From contig NZ_JADBEK010000001.1 in assembly GCF_014873145.1 (NCBI RefSeq), positions 10,540,001 to 10,604,000 on the forward strand: a stretch of DNA of 64,000 nt. The letters run 5' to 3'. Source of the DNA: Nonomuraea angiospora. Lineage in GTDB: Bacteria; Actinomycetota; Actinomycetes; Streptosporangiales; Streptosporangiaceae. A model generated the notes under the pieces. It worked only from the letters and a program-made list of their open reading frames with translations. It made no database searches and was not told the DNA's origin. Of this stretch, positions 1 through 8,523 are shown piece after piece; within the stretch, counting starts at the first letter, position 1, and every line of letters begins with the position of its first letter. Position numbers and translations under genes: made by a program.

Positions 1-3000
1 GGCCTGGCCAGGCCCGGGTCAGAGATGTCCCAGAGCTTGACGGTCCGGTCGCCGGAGGCCGTGGCCAGGATCCGGCCGTCCGGGGAGATCGAGAGCGCGT
101 TGACGGGGCCGGTGTGCTCGGTGAGGCCGGCGCGGTAGGAGACGCGGGCAGGATCGGAGACGTTCCACAGCCTGGCCATGCTGTCCGCCGACGAGGTGGC
201 GAGCGTCCGGCCGTCCGGGCTGAACGCGGCGGCGGTCACCGTGTTCGCGAACCCGGTCAGGGCGGTCGTGCGCCGCGGCTCGGCCGGGTTCGAGACGTCC
301 CACAGGGTGACGGAGGCGTCGGTGGCGGCGCTGGCCAGCAGCTTGCCGTCGGGGCTGAACGTGACGTCGTACACGAAGGAGCCCCGGCCCCGCGCGGTGC
401 CGACGCGCCTGGCCGCGGTGACGTCCCAGAGGTAGAGCGTGCCGGTGGTGGAGGCGGTGGCCAGCCGGCGGCCGCCGGGGTCGAAGGTCACGCTCCAGGT
501 GCCGCCGCCGTCCGGCGCGCTCAGCACCGTCGAGCCGCCGGGCCGCGCCGGGTCCAGCACGTCCCAGATCGTGGTGCTCCCGTCGCCCGCCGCGATCGCC
601 AGCAGCCGCCCGTCGGGGCTGAAGGCGACGTCGTTGAGCACGTACTTCTGCCGCAGGAGGGCGATCTGGGCGGGGCGGGCGGGGTCGGCGATGTTCCACA
701 GGCGGGTCGTGCCGTCGTAGGAGACGGTGGCCAGGACGCCTCCCTTGGGGCTGAACGCCACCGAGGCCACCTTGTTCGTGTGGCCCTTGAGCGTGGCCAG
801 GGCCCGTGGCCTGGCCGGGTCGGAGACGTCCCAGAGCCGGGCGGTCCGGTCCACGGACGCGGTCGCGAGCACCCGCCCGTCCGGGCTGAACACCGCTCTC
901 ACCACGCTCGCGGTGTGGCCCTTGAGCTCGCTCACGGCCTTGGGGCGGGCGAGGTCGGAGACGTTCCAGAGGCGGGCGGTGGCGTCGCTGGAGGCGGTGG
1001 CGATCATGCGGCCGTCGGGGCGGTAGGACACCCACTCGACCGGGCCCCGGTGGCCGATCAGGCGGGCGCCGACCGGGTGCGCGAGCGTGCCGAGCAGCGC
1101 GCCGCGGGCCTCCGGGGTGTCGGCGACGCGGTAGGAGACCAGGGAGAGCTGGGCGCCGAGCGAGGCGTCGGCGGCGCCGTTGGCGGAGCCGGCGATCCGC
1201 GTGGAGACGGCCTGGTCACGTTGCCTGGTCACCTCGCCGGTCTGCCGCAGGGCCAGGACGCCGGCGGTCACCGCGGCGAGGAGGAGGACCGTGAGGGCGG
1301 CGATCACCTGGCGGACGACCCAGGTCCGCCGCCTGCGCCGCCGCAGCGCCGCGTCCAGGAACTCCCGCTCCGTCCCCGATCGCGCGCCCTGCGCAACAGC
1401 CTGTGCCGCTGCCAGACGGCTGTCCGCGTACAGGTACGCCGGGTCCCTGCCGTGCCGCTGCCACGTCTCCGCGTCCTCGGCCAGGCGCTGGCGGACGAGC
1501 AGGTCGACCCGGTTGCCCTCGATCCAGTTCCGGAGCCTGGGCCAGGCGCGGATGAGGGCCTCGTGGGCGATCTCCGCCTCGTCCTCGTTCACCGTGAGGA
1601 GCCGCGCGCGTACGAACTCGTCCAGGACCCGCCGCGGGACGCCCGCGGGCGCCAGGTCGGCCAGGGCCACCCGCTTCCTCGTGTCGCCGGTCTGCTCGTC
1701 GAGGTGCACCAGCCGGACCATCAGGTCTCGCGCGATCGGCTCCACGTCCGCGCCGAGGCGCCGCAGCGTCTCCTCGGCGCTCGTGGCCAGCGCCCGCGCG
1801 ATGCCGCCCGAGGCCCGGTACGCGGCCATCGTCAGCGTCCCCTGCGTACGGCGCTGCCAGGTGGCCAGCAGCGCGTGGGACAGCAGCGGCAGCACGCCGC
1901 CCGAGTGGTCCACGTCGCCGGCCCCGACGTCTTCGAGCAGCAGGTCGGTCAGCCCCGGCTCCAGCGAGAGCCCCGCCCGCGCGGCCGGCCCCTCGATCGC
2001 GGCGCGCAGCTGCGTCACGGTCATGGGGCCGACGATCGCGGGCCGCTGCATCGCCTCCAGCAGCCCCGGGTACGACGCGCAGTGCCCGAAGAAGTCGGCC
2101 CGGACGCAGGCCACCACGGCCGCCGACCTGGAGAGCGCGACCAGCTCGGCCACGAAGCGCCGCCTGGCCGGCTCGTCCGCGCACGTGGTGAAGACCTCCT
2201 CGAACTGGTCCACCACCAGCAACAGTCGCCGCCCCTCCGGGGCCGGCCTGCGGGCCAGCTCCGCCGACGGATCCGCGCCCGGGGCCAGCACGACGCACGA
2301 CAGCTCCTCCGCGAGCTGGTGCCGCAGCGCCGGGATCAGCCCGGCCCGCAGCACCGACGACTTCCCCGCCCCCGAGGGACCCGTCACGATCAGCGGGCGT
2401 CCGCTCCCGAACGCCTCCCGCACCCGCGCCACCAGCGACCTGGTCAGCTCCTGCCGCCCGAAGAACACCTCCGCGTCCTCGGGCCCGTACACGGCCAGCC
2501 CCCGGTACGGGCCGGCCTCGTCGCCGCCCTCCGCGACCGGCGGGACCGGCCGGGAGCGCGGGGCCACGTAGGCCGGGTTGACCGCGAACGCGCGGCGATC
2601 GCCCAGGTCGGTGGCCTGGCGGCGGGGCCGGGGGAATCCGGCGTCGGGGAGCCTGCGGGCGAGGCTGTGGTAGACGTGGTCCAGCGTGAACACCGAGGGC
2701 CCCGCCGGGTCGCCCGCGTTCAGCAGCCGCAGCAGCGCGCCGCTGAAGGCCGTGTGCCGGACGCCGGGCAGCGCCCAGGAGTTCTCGTCCCTGCTCGACG
2801 ACGTGATCAGGTACGCGCCCTGCCACATCGAGTCGAACACCCGCTCCACCGCCTGCGACGACGCCCCGCGGGCGCGGCCGGCGAAGCAGCAGTCCAGGAC
2901 CACGACGACGAGCTCGGCCCGCGACGCGGACAGGATCTGGCGCACGACCCCGTACGGCAGCGCCTGGTACCCGGGAGCGCCCCGGCCGAGGTCCACGGTG

Positions 3001-3362
3001 GCGCGGGTGGCCAGGTGCAGGTCGTTGTCCGGGCCGATCAGGCCGTGGCCGACGTAGTAGAACATCAGGACGGACGTCGCCTCCTGGGCCAGCCGGTCCA
3101 GCGCCTGCCCCAGGTCGGCGGGGGTCGCCGGGTCCAGCCGTACGGTCAGGTGGGCCGGCGCCAGCCCGCCACGCTCGACCAGGCATCGCCCGACGTCCGC
3201 GACCGTCGCCGGCACGGCGGGCACCGCCGGCAGCGGCGACTCGGGCCGATGCGTCCCCGTGCCCGCCACCAGGACGCGGGCGCCACCGGAGGACAGCAGG
3301 AGAGGTGGACCGTTCCAGCGCGGTCGGGGCCTCTCGACGGTTGCGGATTCGTCGTCGGTCAT
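1..3362 (-). CDS. Caspase-like / nSTAND NTPase / WD40-repeat protein (C-terminus beyond window)
   Basis: I read an uninterrupted frame from an ATG at 3362 to the left edge (1120 residues, no stop). Residues ~25-265 look like a caspase/metacaspase-type peptidase: a strand ending in FYYVGHG (His106) and VVVVLDCCFAG (Cys159) give the expected His-Cys dyad. Residues ~285-700 resemble an nSTAND1 module: Walker A GPSGAGKSS (~328-336), Walker B LLLVVDQFEEVF, then a winged-helix part containing IAHEALIRAWPRLRNWI. A basic stretch and hydrophobic helix (VIAALTVLLLAAVTAGVLAL) follow, then WD40 blades with repeated FSPDGRxLATAS...LWDV signatures to the edge. In this family the propeller is thought to sense a ligand, STAND to oligomerise and the peptidase to act; that is inference here. 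No SD was judged decisive. No defence genes are visible beside it on the right side. Confidence 0.9.
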   Translation of the reverse strand, partial: MTDDESATVERPRPRWNGPPLLLSSGGARVLVAGTGTHRPESPLPAVPAVPATVADVGRCLVERGGLAPAHLTVRLDPATPADLGQALDRLAQEATSVLMFYYVGHGLIGPDNDLHLATRATVDLGRGAPGYQALPYGVVRQILSASRAELVVVVLDCCFAGRARGASSQAVERVFDSMWQGAYLITSSSRDENSWALPGVRHTAFSGALLRLLNAGDPAGPSVFTLDHVYHSLARRLPDAGFPRPRRQATDLGDRRAFAVNPAYVAPRSRPVPPVAEGGDEAGPYRGLAVYGPEDAEVFFGRQELTRSLVARVREAFGSGRPLIVTGPSGAGKSSVLRAGLIPALRHQLAEELSCVVLAPGADPSAELARRPAPEGRRLLLVVDQFEEVFTTCADEPARRRFVAELVALSRSAAVVACVRADFFGHCASYPGLLEAMQRPAIVGPMTVTQLRAAIEGPAARAGLSLEPGLTDLLLEDVGAGDVDHSGGVLPLLSHALLATWQRRTQGTLTMAAYRASGGIARALATSAEETLRRLGADVEPIARDLMVRLVHLDEQTGDTRKRVALADLAPAGVPRRVLDEFVRARLLTVNEDEAEIAHEALIRAWPRLRNWIEGNRVDLLVRQRLAEDAETWQRHGRDPAYLYADSRLAAAQAVAQGARSGTEREFLDAALRRRRRRTWVVRQVIAALTVLLLAAVTAGVLALRQTGEVTRQRDQAVSTRIAGSANGAADASLGAQLSLVSYRVADTPEARGALLGTLAHPVGARLIGHRGPVEWVSYRPDGRMIATASSDATARLWNVSDLARPKAVSELKGHTASVVRAVFSPDGRVLATASVDRTARLWDVSDPARPRALATLKGHTNKVASVAFSPKGGVLATVSYDGTTRLWNIADPARPAQIALLRQKYVLNDVAFSPDGRLLAIAAGDGSTTIWDVLDPARPGGSTVLSAPDGGGTWSVTFDPGGRRLATASTTGTLYLWDVTAARRVGTARGRGSFVYDVTFSPDGKLLASAATDASVTLWDVSNPAEPRRTTALTGFANTVTAAAFSPDGRTLATSSADSMARLWNVSDPARVSYRAGLTEHTGPVNALSISPDGRILATASGDRTVKLWDISDPGLAR

Positions 3363-3507
3363 CCGGCGCTCCACGGCGAGGAAGGTCGGCAGGCGGCACG
3401 AGCTAGGAGGCGCCACCTCGAGCGCGCCTCGTGATCCCCCGACAACTCCCGGTTGCCAGGGTACGCACCTGTCCGACCTTCCGTCGAGATCCCGTGCCGG
3501 GCCGGGG

Positions 3508-4752
3508 TCACCAGTTGGCGGGCAGCCCCGGCGTCGTGGCGGGCAGCTCGTGGCCGGGCGGGTGGATGATGTACGTGACGCCGCCGCTGCTGGAGCTCCG
3601 CAGCCACACGTTCTCGAAGTCCGCCCGCGGATAGACGTGCCGCACGGCGGCGTTGGAGGACGACGCCGGGTCGTTGGCGATCACGTCACCCGACGAGGTG
3701 AAGCCCACGATCGCCATGAGGTGCCCGTTGGTGCCGTAACCGGCGCCGGGCAGCTCGCCCTTCTTGAACGACTGCGACGTGATGACCGGGATGCCCGCCT
3801 TGATCAGCAGCTCCAGCTCGGTCAGCGACCGCAGCCGCGTGACGAACCCGTCCATCCCGTAGCGTCCGGCGTAGGCGGTGTTGAACGGCCAGTTGCCGGC
3901 GCCCTGGTAGGCGTGGTCGTAGGTGTAGCGGGCGGCGTAGTCGACCTCGGGGTTGGGGTCGGAGGGGTCGACCCAGGCGGTGTCCTGGGCGCTCGGCCAC
4001 CTGTCCCAGTAGCCGAGGACCATGGTGGTCGAGGTGGGGCTGCACCAGGCCTCGCCGCCGCCGTCCCATTCGGGGTAGTGGCCCTGGTGGACGTTCTGGG
4101 AGCGGCGTGGCACGGCGAGCTCCGTCCCCCAGGCGCCCCCGCCCGGGCTGACCGGCACGGTCTTGCGCTCGGGCACGTTGGAGGCCATGACGCCGGAGGT
4201 GCGCACGCGCGGCGTGACCGCGGAGCCGGGCGCGCGGTAGAGGGTGAGGCGCAGCTGGTAGGCGGTGATGGGCTTGCCCGCCGCCGCGACCAGCGTGTCG
4301 ACCGAGACGTTCGCGTCGGCGTCGCCCTGTCCCGCCACGGAGGTGCGGCGGATGTCGCCCTCCGCGTACGCCCAGCGGCCGAGCGAGAACCACTTGGTCA
4401 GCCCTCCGGCGTTCCTGGCCCGGGCCTCGACCTGCATCCAGCTGCCCTGGGGCACGTCCGCGGTCCAGGAGGCGATCAGCTCGGTGGCGTCGAACCCGAT
4501 GGTGCGCTCGGGGCCGGTCCAGCGGGCGTACTCCCAGGTTTTGGCGCCGAGCGCGTCGGTGTAGGAGACGGTGCCGGCGGCCGTGCCGAACGACAGGCCG
4601 TCGCCGGCCGTGGTGCCCTCGTACGTGCCGGTGGCGAAGTCGGCCCGCTGGAAGACGACGTCGGACGTCAGGGCGAGCGGTTTCGCCCCGGCGGGTGCGG
4701 AGAGCGTCGTGGCGAGGAGCAGGCTGGACAGGAACACGGTCAGCGCGCGCAT
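3508..4752 (-). CDS. Secreted C39-like cysteine peptidase domain protein
   Basis: Protein of 414 residues. The ATG at 4752 is chosen because GGAAGGTG lies just upstream and it begins a classical signal peptide (MRALTVFLSSLLLATTLSAPAGA); an in-frame start 36 bp earlier lacks these. The central part is a beta-rich region of unknown role. The C-terminal ~190 residues match the peptidase C39-like family: a QNVHQGHYPEWDGGGEAWC stretch holds the probable nucleophile Cys in CSPTSTTMVLGYW, followed by the GIPVITSQSF core strand and a GHLMAIVGFTSSGDVIANDP His/Asp region. It is probably an extracellular peptidase or cell-wall-associated amidase; the substrate is unknown. It is divergent from adenylate kinase across a 300-bp AT-richer spacer, and 145 bp separate it from the caspase-like gene. 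Confidence 0.85.
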   Translation of the reverse strand: MRALTVFLSSLLLATTLSAPAGAKPLALTSDVVFQRADFATGTYEGTTAGDGLSFGTAAGTVSYTDALGAKTWEYARWTGPERTIGFDATELIASWTADVPQGSWMQVEARARNAGGLTKWFSLGRWAYAEGDIRRTSVAGQGDADANVSVDTLVAAAGKPITAYQLRLTLYRAPGSAVTPRVRTSGVMASNVPERKTVPVSPGGGAWGTELAVPRRSQNVHQGHYPEWDGGGEAWCSPTSTTMVLGYWDRWPSAQDTAWVDPSDPNPEVDYAARYTYDHAYQGAGNWPFNTAYAGRYGMDGFVTRLRSLTELELLIKAGIPVITSQSFKKGELPGAGYGTNGHLMAIVGFTSSGDVIANDPASSSNAAVRHVYPRADFENVWLRSSSSGGVTYIIHPPGHELPATTPGLPANW

Positions 4753-4977
4753 GGATCCACCTTCCGGCACAACCATTGTGTGAAGCATCCGAAAATCTAC
4801 GTATCAACTCACGCTGCGCAAGTTTCACGCGCACTGAAATGTTTCGGTAAGAGTTTCCCCACGTTATGACAGATAATCACGCTTGGTAGCGTCCTCGGTC
4901 GCCGATAGATTTCCATGATTTATTGACACATTTCGGAAATTTCCCCAAACTGGCAGTTCACCCCCTCGGTGATGGAC

Positions 4978-5019
4978 GTGTGTGGTGTGGTGTGCTCCGG
5001 GTGCCGCCACACCACACAC
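4978..5019. promoter_or_regulatory. 13-bp perfect inverted repeat upstream of adenylate kinase
   Basis: The arms at 4978-4990 (GTGTGTGGTGTGG) and 5007-5019 are perfect reverse complements around a 16-nt spacer, ending 32 bp before the adenylate-kinase ATG. A TTGACA hexamer (4923-4928) lies ~50 bp upstream, with only a poor -10 match near 4946, so the repeat probably lies in the transcribed leader. It could be an operator or an RNA hairpin. Nothing in the sequence decides. Confidence 0.55.
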
Positions 5020-5051
5020 CTTGATGAGCCGACCGTGGGAACGTGGGTCAT

Positions 5052-5705
5052 ATGCGCAAATACGTGATCCTCGGCGTTCAGGGCAGTGGCAAGGGCACCC
5101 AGAGCGCCATGCTCGCCGGCGACCTCGACCTCGTGCACATCAGCGTCGGCGACATCTTCCGCTGGCACGTCAAGAACCACACCAAGCTGGGCGCCCAGGT
5201 CCGCCGCGTGGTCGCGGCCGGCGAGCTGGTGGGGGACGACCTGGTGGAGTCCGTGGTCAGGGACCGGCTCCAGCAGCACGACTGGAACTACGGCTTCATC
5301 ATCGACGGCTTTCCCCGCAACCGCCGCCAGGCGGAGTTCTTCCTGGAGAGCTACGACATCGACGGGGTGATCCACCTGGACCTGCCGGACGAGGAGGTGC
5401 GCCGCCGCGTCCTGGCCCGCCGCCTGTGCTCACGCTGCGGCATGGACTACAACCTGATCGCCCACCGGCCGGCGGAGGAGGGCCGGTGCGACGTGTGCGG
5501 CGGTGAGCTGGTCTCCCGCGCGGACGACACCCCGGACGCCCTGGCCAGACGCCTGCGCGAGCACCACAGCAAGATCGACCCGGTGGTGGAGCTGTTCCGG
5601 CGCAAGGAGTACGTGATGACCGTCGACGCCCGGGCGGACAAGGCGACGGTCCAGCGGAGCATCCGCACCCGCTTCAACCTCCCGCCCTACATCCCGCCTC
5701 AGTGA
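5052..5705 (+). CDS. adk: Adenylate kinase / nucleoside monophosphate kinase with Cys-type LID
   Basis: 217 residues, close to the usual ~215 for adenylate kinase, which interconverts ATP + AMP and 2 ADP in the cytosol. The P-loop GVQGSGKGTQ starts at residue 8, the GFPRN motif with the AMP-site Arg follows a IIDGF strand, and the LID carries CSRCG...CDVCGG, the four-cysteine zinc-binding form. The ATG at 5052 is preferred over an in-frame GTG at 5043 because MRKYVILG is the usual N-terminus. This may be a second, specialised copy, because the gene is not in the ribosomal-protein/secY context typical of the housekeeping adk. It stands alone and is preceded by an unusual perfect inverted repeat. 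The 104 bp after it hold no gene. Confidence 0.88.
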   Translation: MRKYVILGVQGSGKGTQSAMLAGDLDLVHISVGDIFRWHVKNHTKLGAQVRRVVAAGELVGDDLVESVVRDRLQQHDWNYGFIIDGFPRNRRQAEFFLESYDIDGVIHLDLPDEEVRRRVLARRLCSRCGMDYNLIAHRPAEEGRCDVCGGELVSRADDTPDALARRLREHHSKIDPVVELFRRKEYVMTVDARADKATVQRSIRTRFNLPPYIPPQ

Positions 5706-5809
5706 GTGACCAGGGTGGTGAACCGGTAGAGGTCGACGGCGAGGAGGAGGGAGAAGAAGACGAACGCCGACGTGCGCCGCCGCTAACTGTCCCGAGGTCT
5801 CCGGATTTT

Positions 5810-6541
5810 TCACGACGACGCCCCCGTTTCCCGTAATTCCTTGACGCACCTTATGACGAGGAACACGGGAAATCGGGCCGCTTCCGGCCGATCCGCCGCC
5901 CATTCAGGGGCGGGCTCGGGCTCGGCGAGCTCGTCCACCCACAGGCCGTGGCGGCGGAAGGTGTTGACGTACGTCGAGAGCGTACGGTGGTTGGCGCCCA
6001 CCTGGCGGCGCAGCGTGGAAAGCTCCCCGTCGGCGCGCCACCAGCCCTCGGCGTGGTAGCGCGCGTCCCCCGGCCAGGAGCCGGACACCCCCGGGCCGCC
6101 GGGAAAGCACGGGTGCAGGATCGAGCAGGCGAAGACCCCGCCGGGCCGCAACGCGCCGGCGGCGGTCGCGACGGCGCCTTCGAGGTCGTCGATGTCGGAG
6201 AGGCCGAAGCTGCAGACCACCGCGTCGAACGGGGGGAGATCCCGCAGGCCGGGCCGGGAGGCGTCCGCGTGGAGGTAGCGGATGCCCAGCGGCGCGTCGC
6301 GCTCGGCGGCCCGGGCCTTCTCGATCAGGGCCCGCGAGACGTCCACGCCCACGACGGCGGCGCCCCGGCGGGCCAGCTCGCGGCTGATCCGGCCGTGGCC
6401 GCAGGCGATCTCCAGCACCCGCCCGCCCGCGACCGGCCCCAGCAGGTCGAGCAGGCGGACGGAGGCCGGGTCGTCGATGGCGTCGGTCCAGCCGGCGGCG
6501 TAGAAGTCGGCGATCTCGTCGTAGCGCGCGACATCGGGCAT
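5810..6541 (-). CDS. Class I SAM-dependent methyltransferase
   Basis: 243 residues from the ATG at 6541 (MPDVARYDEIADFYAAGW). Motif I is VLEIACGHGRISRELA (about residues 45-60), the acidic end of strand 2 is VVGVDVS, motif II-like FDAVVCSFGLSDI and a LRPGGVFACSILHPC motif III/post-III follow. This is the Methyltransf_11/25 type, with a small-molecule substrate that cannot be inferred. The frame stays open for more than 1.2 kb upstream, but the residues before MPDVARY have no family character and would overlap the next gene, so the short start is used. It is divergent from the LPXTG protein gene with 195 bp between them. Confidence 0.85.
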   Translation of the reverse strand: MPDVARYDEIADFYAAGWTDAIDDPASVRLLDLLGPVAGGRVLEIACGHGRISRELARRGAAVVGVDVSRALIEKARAAERDAPLGIRYLHADASRPGLRDLPPFDAVVCSFGLSDIDDLEGAVATAAGALRPGGVFACSILHPCFPGGPGVSGSWPGDARYHAEGWWRADGELSTLRRQVGANHRTLSTYVNTFRRHGLWVDELAEPEPAPEWAADRPEAARFPVFLVIRCVKELRETGASS

Positions 6542-6736
6542 GACCCCGACGGTACGCGTCCTCGATCCCCGGCGGGCGCATGTTCGTCGAGCGCGGAACG
6601 CCCGCCGGCGGGCAGGCGGGCAAAGGGTTCGCCATGGCGGCGCATGGTTCCGGTCGGGCCGCCACGGGGGCGGGGCGGGTGAGAGGAGGATCGTCCCCGG
6701 TCGAGCGGCACGGCCGCGGTCAGGCGGGAGGACGAC

Positions 6737-7906
6737 ATGGGCATGCCCGGGATCGCGGCGGTCATCGCGCTCCTCGCCGTCGGCGGGTGGACGGGGGTGT
6801 ACGGCTCCGCCCCGCCACCGCTGTCCGGCGCCGTTCCGGCCGCGTTCCACGTGCCCGGGAGCCCGGATCTGCGGATCGTCGGGACCGTCAGCCCGGAGCC
6901 GATGCTCATTGGCGGCGAGTCGGTCTACTCGGTCACCGTCACGAACGCCGGAGACCGGGCCGCCCAGAGCGTGACGGTCATCGACACCCTGGACCGCAAC
7001 GCGATCCCGGGCCCGATCCCCGACGACTGCGCCCTCGTCAGGCGCGGCGGCGCCGTCGCCTGCGGCGGGCCCGGGGTGACGCTCCCCCCCGGGCAGAGCG
7101 TGAGCTACGAGATCCCGGTCACGATCGACCCGGGGGTCCCGGAGGGCGCGCACGTCCTCAACCGCGTCGAGGTCACGGCCTGGGGAATGGGCAGCGGCAC
7201 GACCCGGATGGTCAGCCCGACCCGGGAGCGGGTCAGGGGCCGTCCGGAGGCCGCGGGCCCGGACGGCGGCGCCGTCGACGACTGCGGCCCCGGCAACACG
7301 GGCGGTTCCGAGGACGCGCCGGTCGAGGGCCACGCCGGAGGCGGCGGCTGCGCGTCCGCCATCCCCGATCCGGCCCCGGCTCCGCGGCCGACGCCGAGCC
7401 CCGACACCCCCACCGAACCGGCCCCGGGGCCCACGGCCGATCCGGTGCCGTCCGCCACGGCGGAGCCCGGACCGGCTCCGGGCCCCACGGCGGGCGACGA
7501 GGCCGGGCCCGAGCCGCCCGTCCCCGGCGAGGATTACCTTCCGCCGGCGCCCGGCCCCGGTTCGCTCCAGCCCGTCCCCGGTCAGGGCCTGCTCCAGCCG
7601 AGTCCCGGCCAGCCGGGCTCCGACGAGGAGGCCGTCCCCGGCCGGCTGCCGTACCCGGAAGGTCTCCATGAGGGCGGCTACCAGGTGGGGGTCGGCGGGG
7701 GACCCGCCCATCGCGGGCCCCGGCCGGCCTCCGGCGACGAGGACCCGGAGCCGGAGGGCGACGACCTTCCCCTGACCGGCGTGTCGGGTTGGGGGCTCGG
7801 CCTGGGCCTGGCCGTCCTGCTGGCGATCAGCCTGCTGGTATGGCACTTCTCCCGCCGCGAGCAGGCCCGCGACCGGGCCCCGGCCGGAGCGGGCAAGAAG
7901 CGGTGA
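6737..7906 (+). CDS. LPXTG-type cell-wall-anchored protein with DUF11 domain
   Basis: 389 residues. A GGGAGGACGAC ribosome binding site precedes the ATG. An N-terminal hydrophobic export segment (residues ~1-25) is followed by a DUF11/conserved-repeat domain (~40-150: GGESVYSVTVTNAGDRAAQSV, then LPPGQSVSYEIPVTI). A ~180-residue Pro/Gly/Glu-rich spacer containing PTPSPDTP- and PGPGS-type repeats comes next. The C-terminus is a textbook sortase signal: LPLTG, a hydrophobic helix (GLGLGLAVLLAISLLV), and a basic tail (RREQARDRAPAGAGKKR). A sortase should attach it to peptidoglycan. No sortase gene is present in this window, so a housekeeping sortase elsewhere is implied. It is convergent with the Lrp gene, with 3 bp between stop codons. 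Confidence 0.88.
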   Translation: MGMPGIAAVIALLAVGGWTGVYGSAPPPLSGAVPAAFHVPGSPDLRIVGTVSPEPMLIGGESVYSVTVTNAGDRAAQSVTVIDTLDRNAIPGPIPDDCALVRRGGAVACGGPGVTLPPGQSVSYEIPVTIDPGVPEGAHVLNRVEVTAWGMGSGTTRMVSPTRERVRGRPEAAGPDGGAVDDCGPGNTGGSEDAPVEGHAGGGGCASAIPDPAPAPRPTPSPDTPTEPAPGPTADPVPSATAEPGPAPGPTAGDEAGPEPPVPGEDYLPPAPGPGSLQPVPGQGLLQPSPGQPGSDEEAVPGRLPYPEGLHEGGYQVGVGGGPAHRGPRPASGDEDPEPEGDDLPLTGVSGWGLGLGLAVLLAISLLVWHFSRREQARDRAPAGAGKKR

Positions 7907-7909
7907 GGG

Positions 7910-8368
7910 TCAGCGGGCGCGAGGGGACAGCGCGTCGCGGGTCCACGAGCCGAGCACCAGCAGCGTCTTGGTCCCGGTCACGTCCCCGGCCCGCCGCAGC
8001 CGGTCGATGACCTGCTGCAGGTGCCCGAGGTCGCGTACCCGCACGTGGATGAGGGCGTCCGGGTCGCCCGCGATCGTGAACACCGCCTGCACCTCCGGCA
8101 CGTCCGTGGCGGTGCGGACGATCTCGCTCACGGGCGTCGTGCCCGGATAACGTAGCTCCGTGAACGCCTCGATGCCCCACCCCAGCTTGCCGTAGTCGAT
8201 CTGCACCGTGAACCCCGTGATCACGCCGAGCTCCCTGAGCCGGTCGACCCGCCGCTTCACCGCCGCGACCGACAGCCCCACCAGCTCGGCCATCTCCGAG
8301 AACGTCCTGCGCCCGTCCTCCCGCAGCAGCCGGAGGATGCGGTGATCGACGTCGTCCACATCAGGCAT
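7910..8368 (-). CDS. Lrp/AsnC family transcriptional regulator
   Basis: 152 residues, the normal length. The ATG at 8368 (MPDVDDVDHRILRLLREDGR) has AGGGGT 7 bp upstream; an open extension of 26 codons before it looks non-coding. The N-terminal winged HTH (about residues 5-60, EMAELVGLSVAAVKRRVDRL) is followed by a RAM/AsnC ligand domain (~70-145, VPEVQAVFTIAGDPDALIHVRV). It is transcribed away from the indolepyruvate oxidoreductase/acyl-CoA dehydrogenase genes across 155 bp. Local control of that amino-acid-breakdown pair, and autoregulation, are the obvious inferences. Confidence 0.92.
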   Translation of the reverse strand: MPDVDDVDHRILRLLREDGRRTFSEMAELVGLSVAAVKRRVDRLRELGVITGFTVQIDYGKLGWGIEAFTELRYPGTTPVSEIVRTATDVPEVQAVFTIAGDPDALIHVRVRDLGHLQQVIDRLRRAGDVTGTKTLLVLGSWTRDALSPRAR

Positions 8369-8484
8369 GCGAGAACCCCTTCGTCCGGCGCAAAGAACCT
8401 CAGCCGCCAAGCCCAAGTGTTCACATAGTTTGCGTCTTCCGGGCACTTTCTCATCTAATACTTGCGCATATCATCCCGCGTTGC

Positions 8485-8497
8485 TGTGCTTGGCACA
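8485..8497. promoter_or_regulatory. Inverted repeat in Lrp/oxidoreductase intergenic region
   Basis: TGTGC-TTG-GCACA is a perfect 5-bp inverted repeat lying 26 bp before the oxidoreductase GTG. CGCAAA (8389) and TTTGCG (8429) form a second, wider pair in the same spacer. Either could bind the divergent Lrp protein; this is inference only. Confidence 0.35.
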
Positions 8498-8523
8498 CAC
8501 GTACGAGGCCAGGAGGTTCGAGC

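Noticed and set aside
114..3434. Very long plus-strand open frame opposite the caspase/STAND gene
   Set aside because: Arg/Gly/Pro-rich low-complexity translation; the minus-strand frame gives clear caspase, P-loop and WD40 motifs.
5706..5809. Minus-strand hydrophobic fragment AFVFFSLLLAVDLYRF after adenylate kinase
   Set aside because: Only ~27 codons between stops with no start; could be a membrane-protein remnant but not supportable.
6325..7846. N-terminal extension of the methyltransferase by ~430 codons
   Set aside because: It would cover the LPXTG gene antisense and has no domain signal; MPDVARYDE is the normal start.
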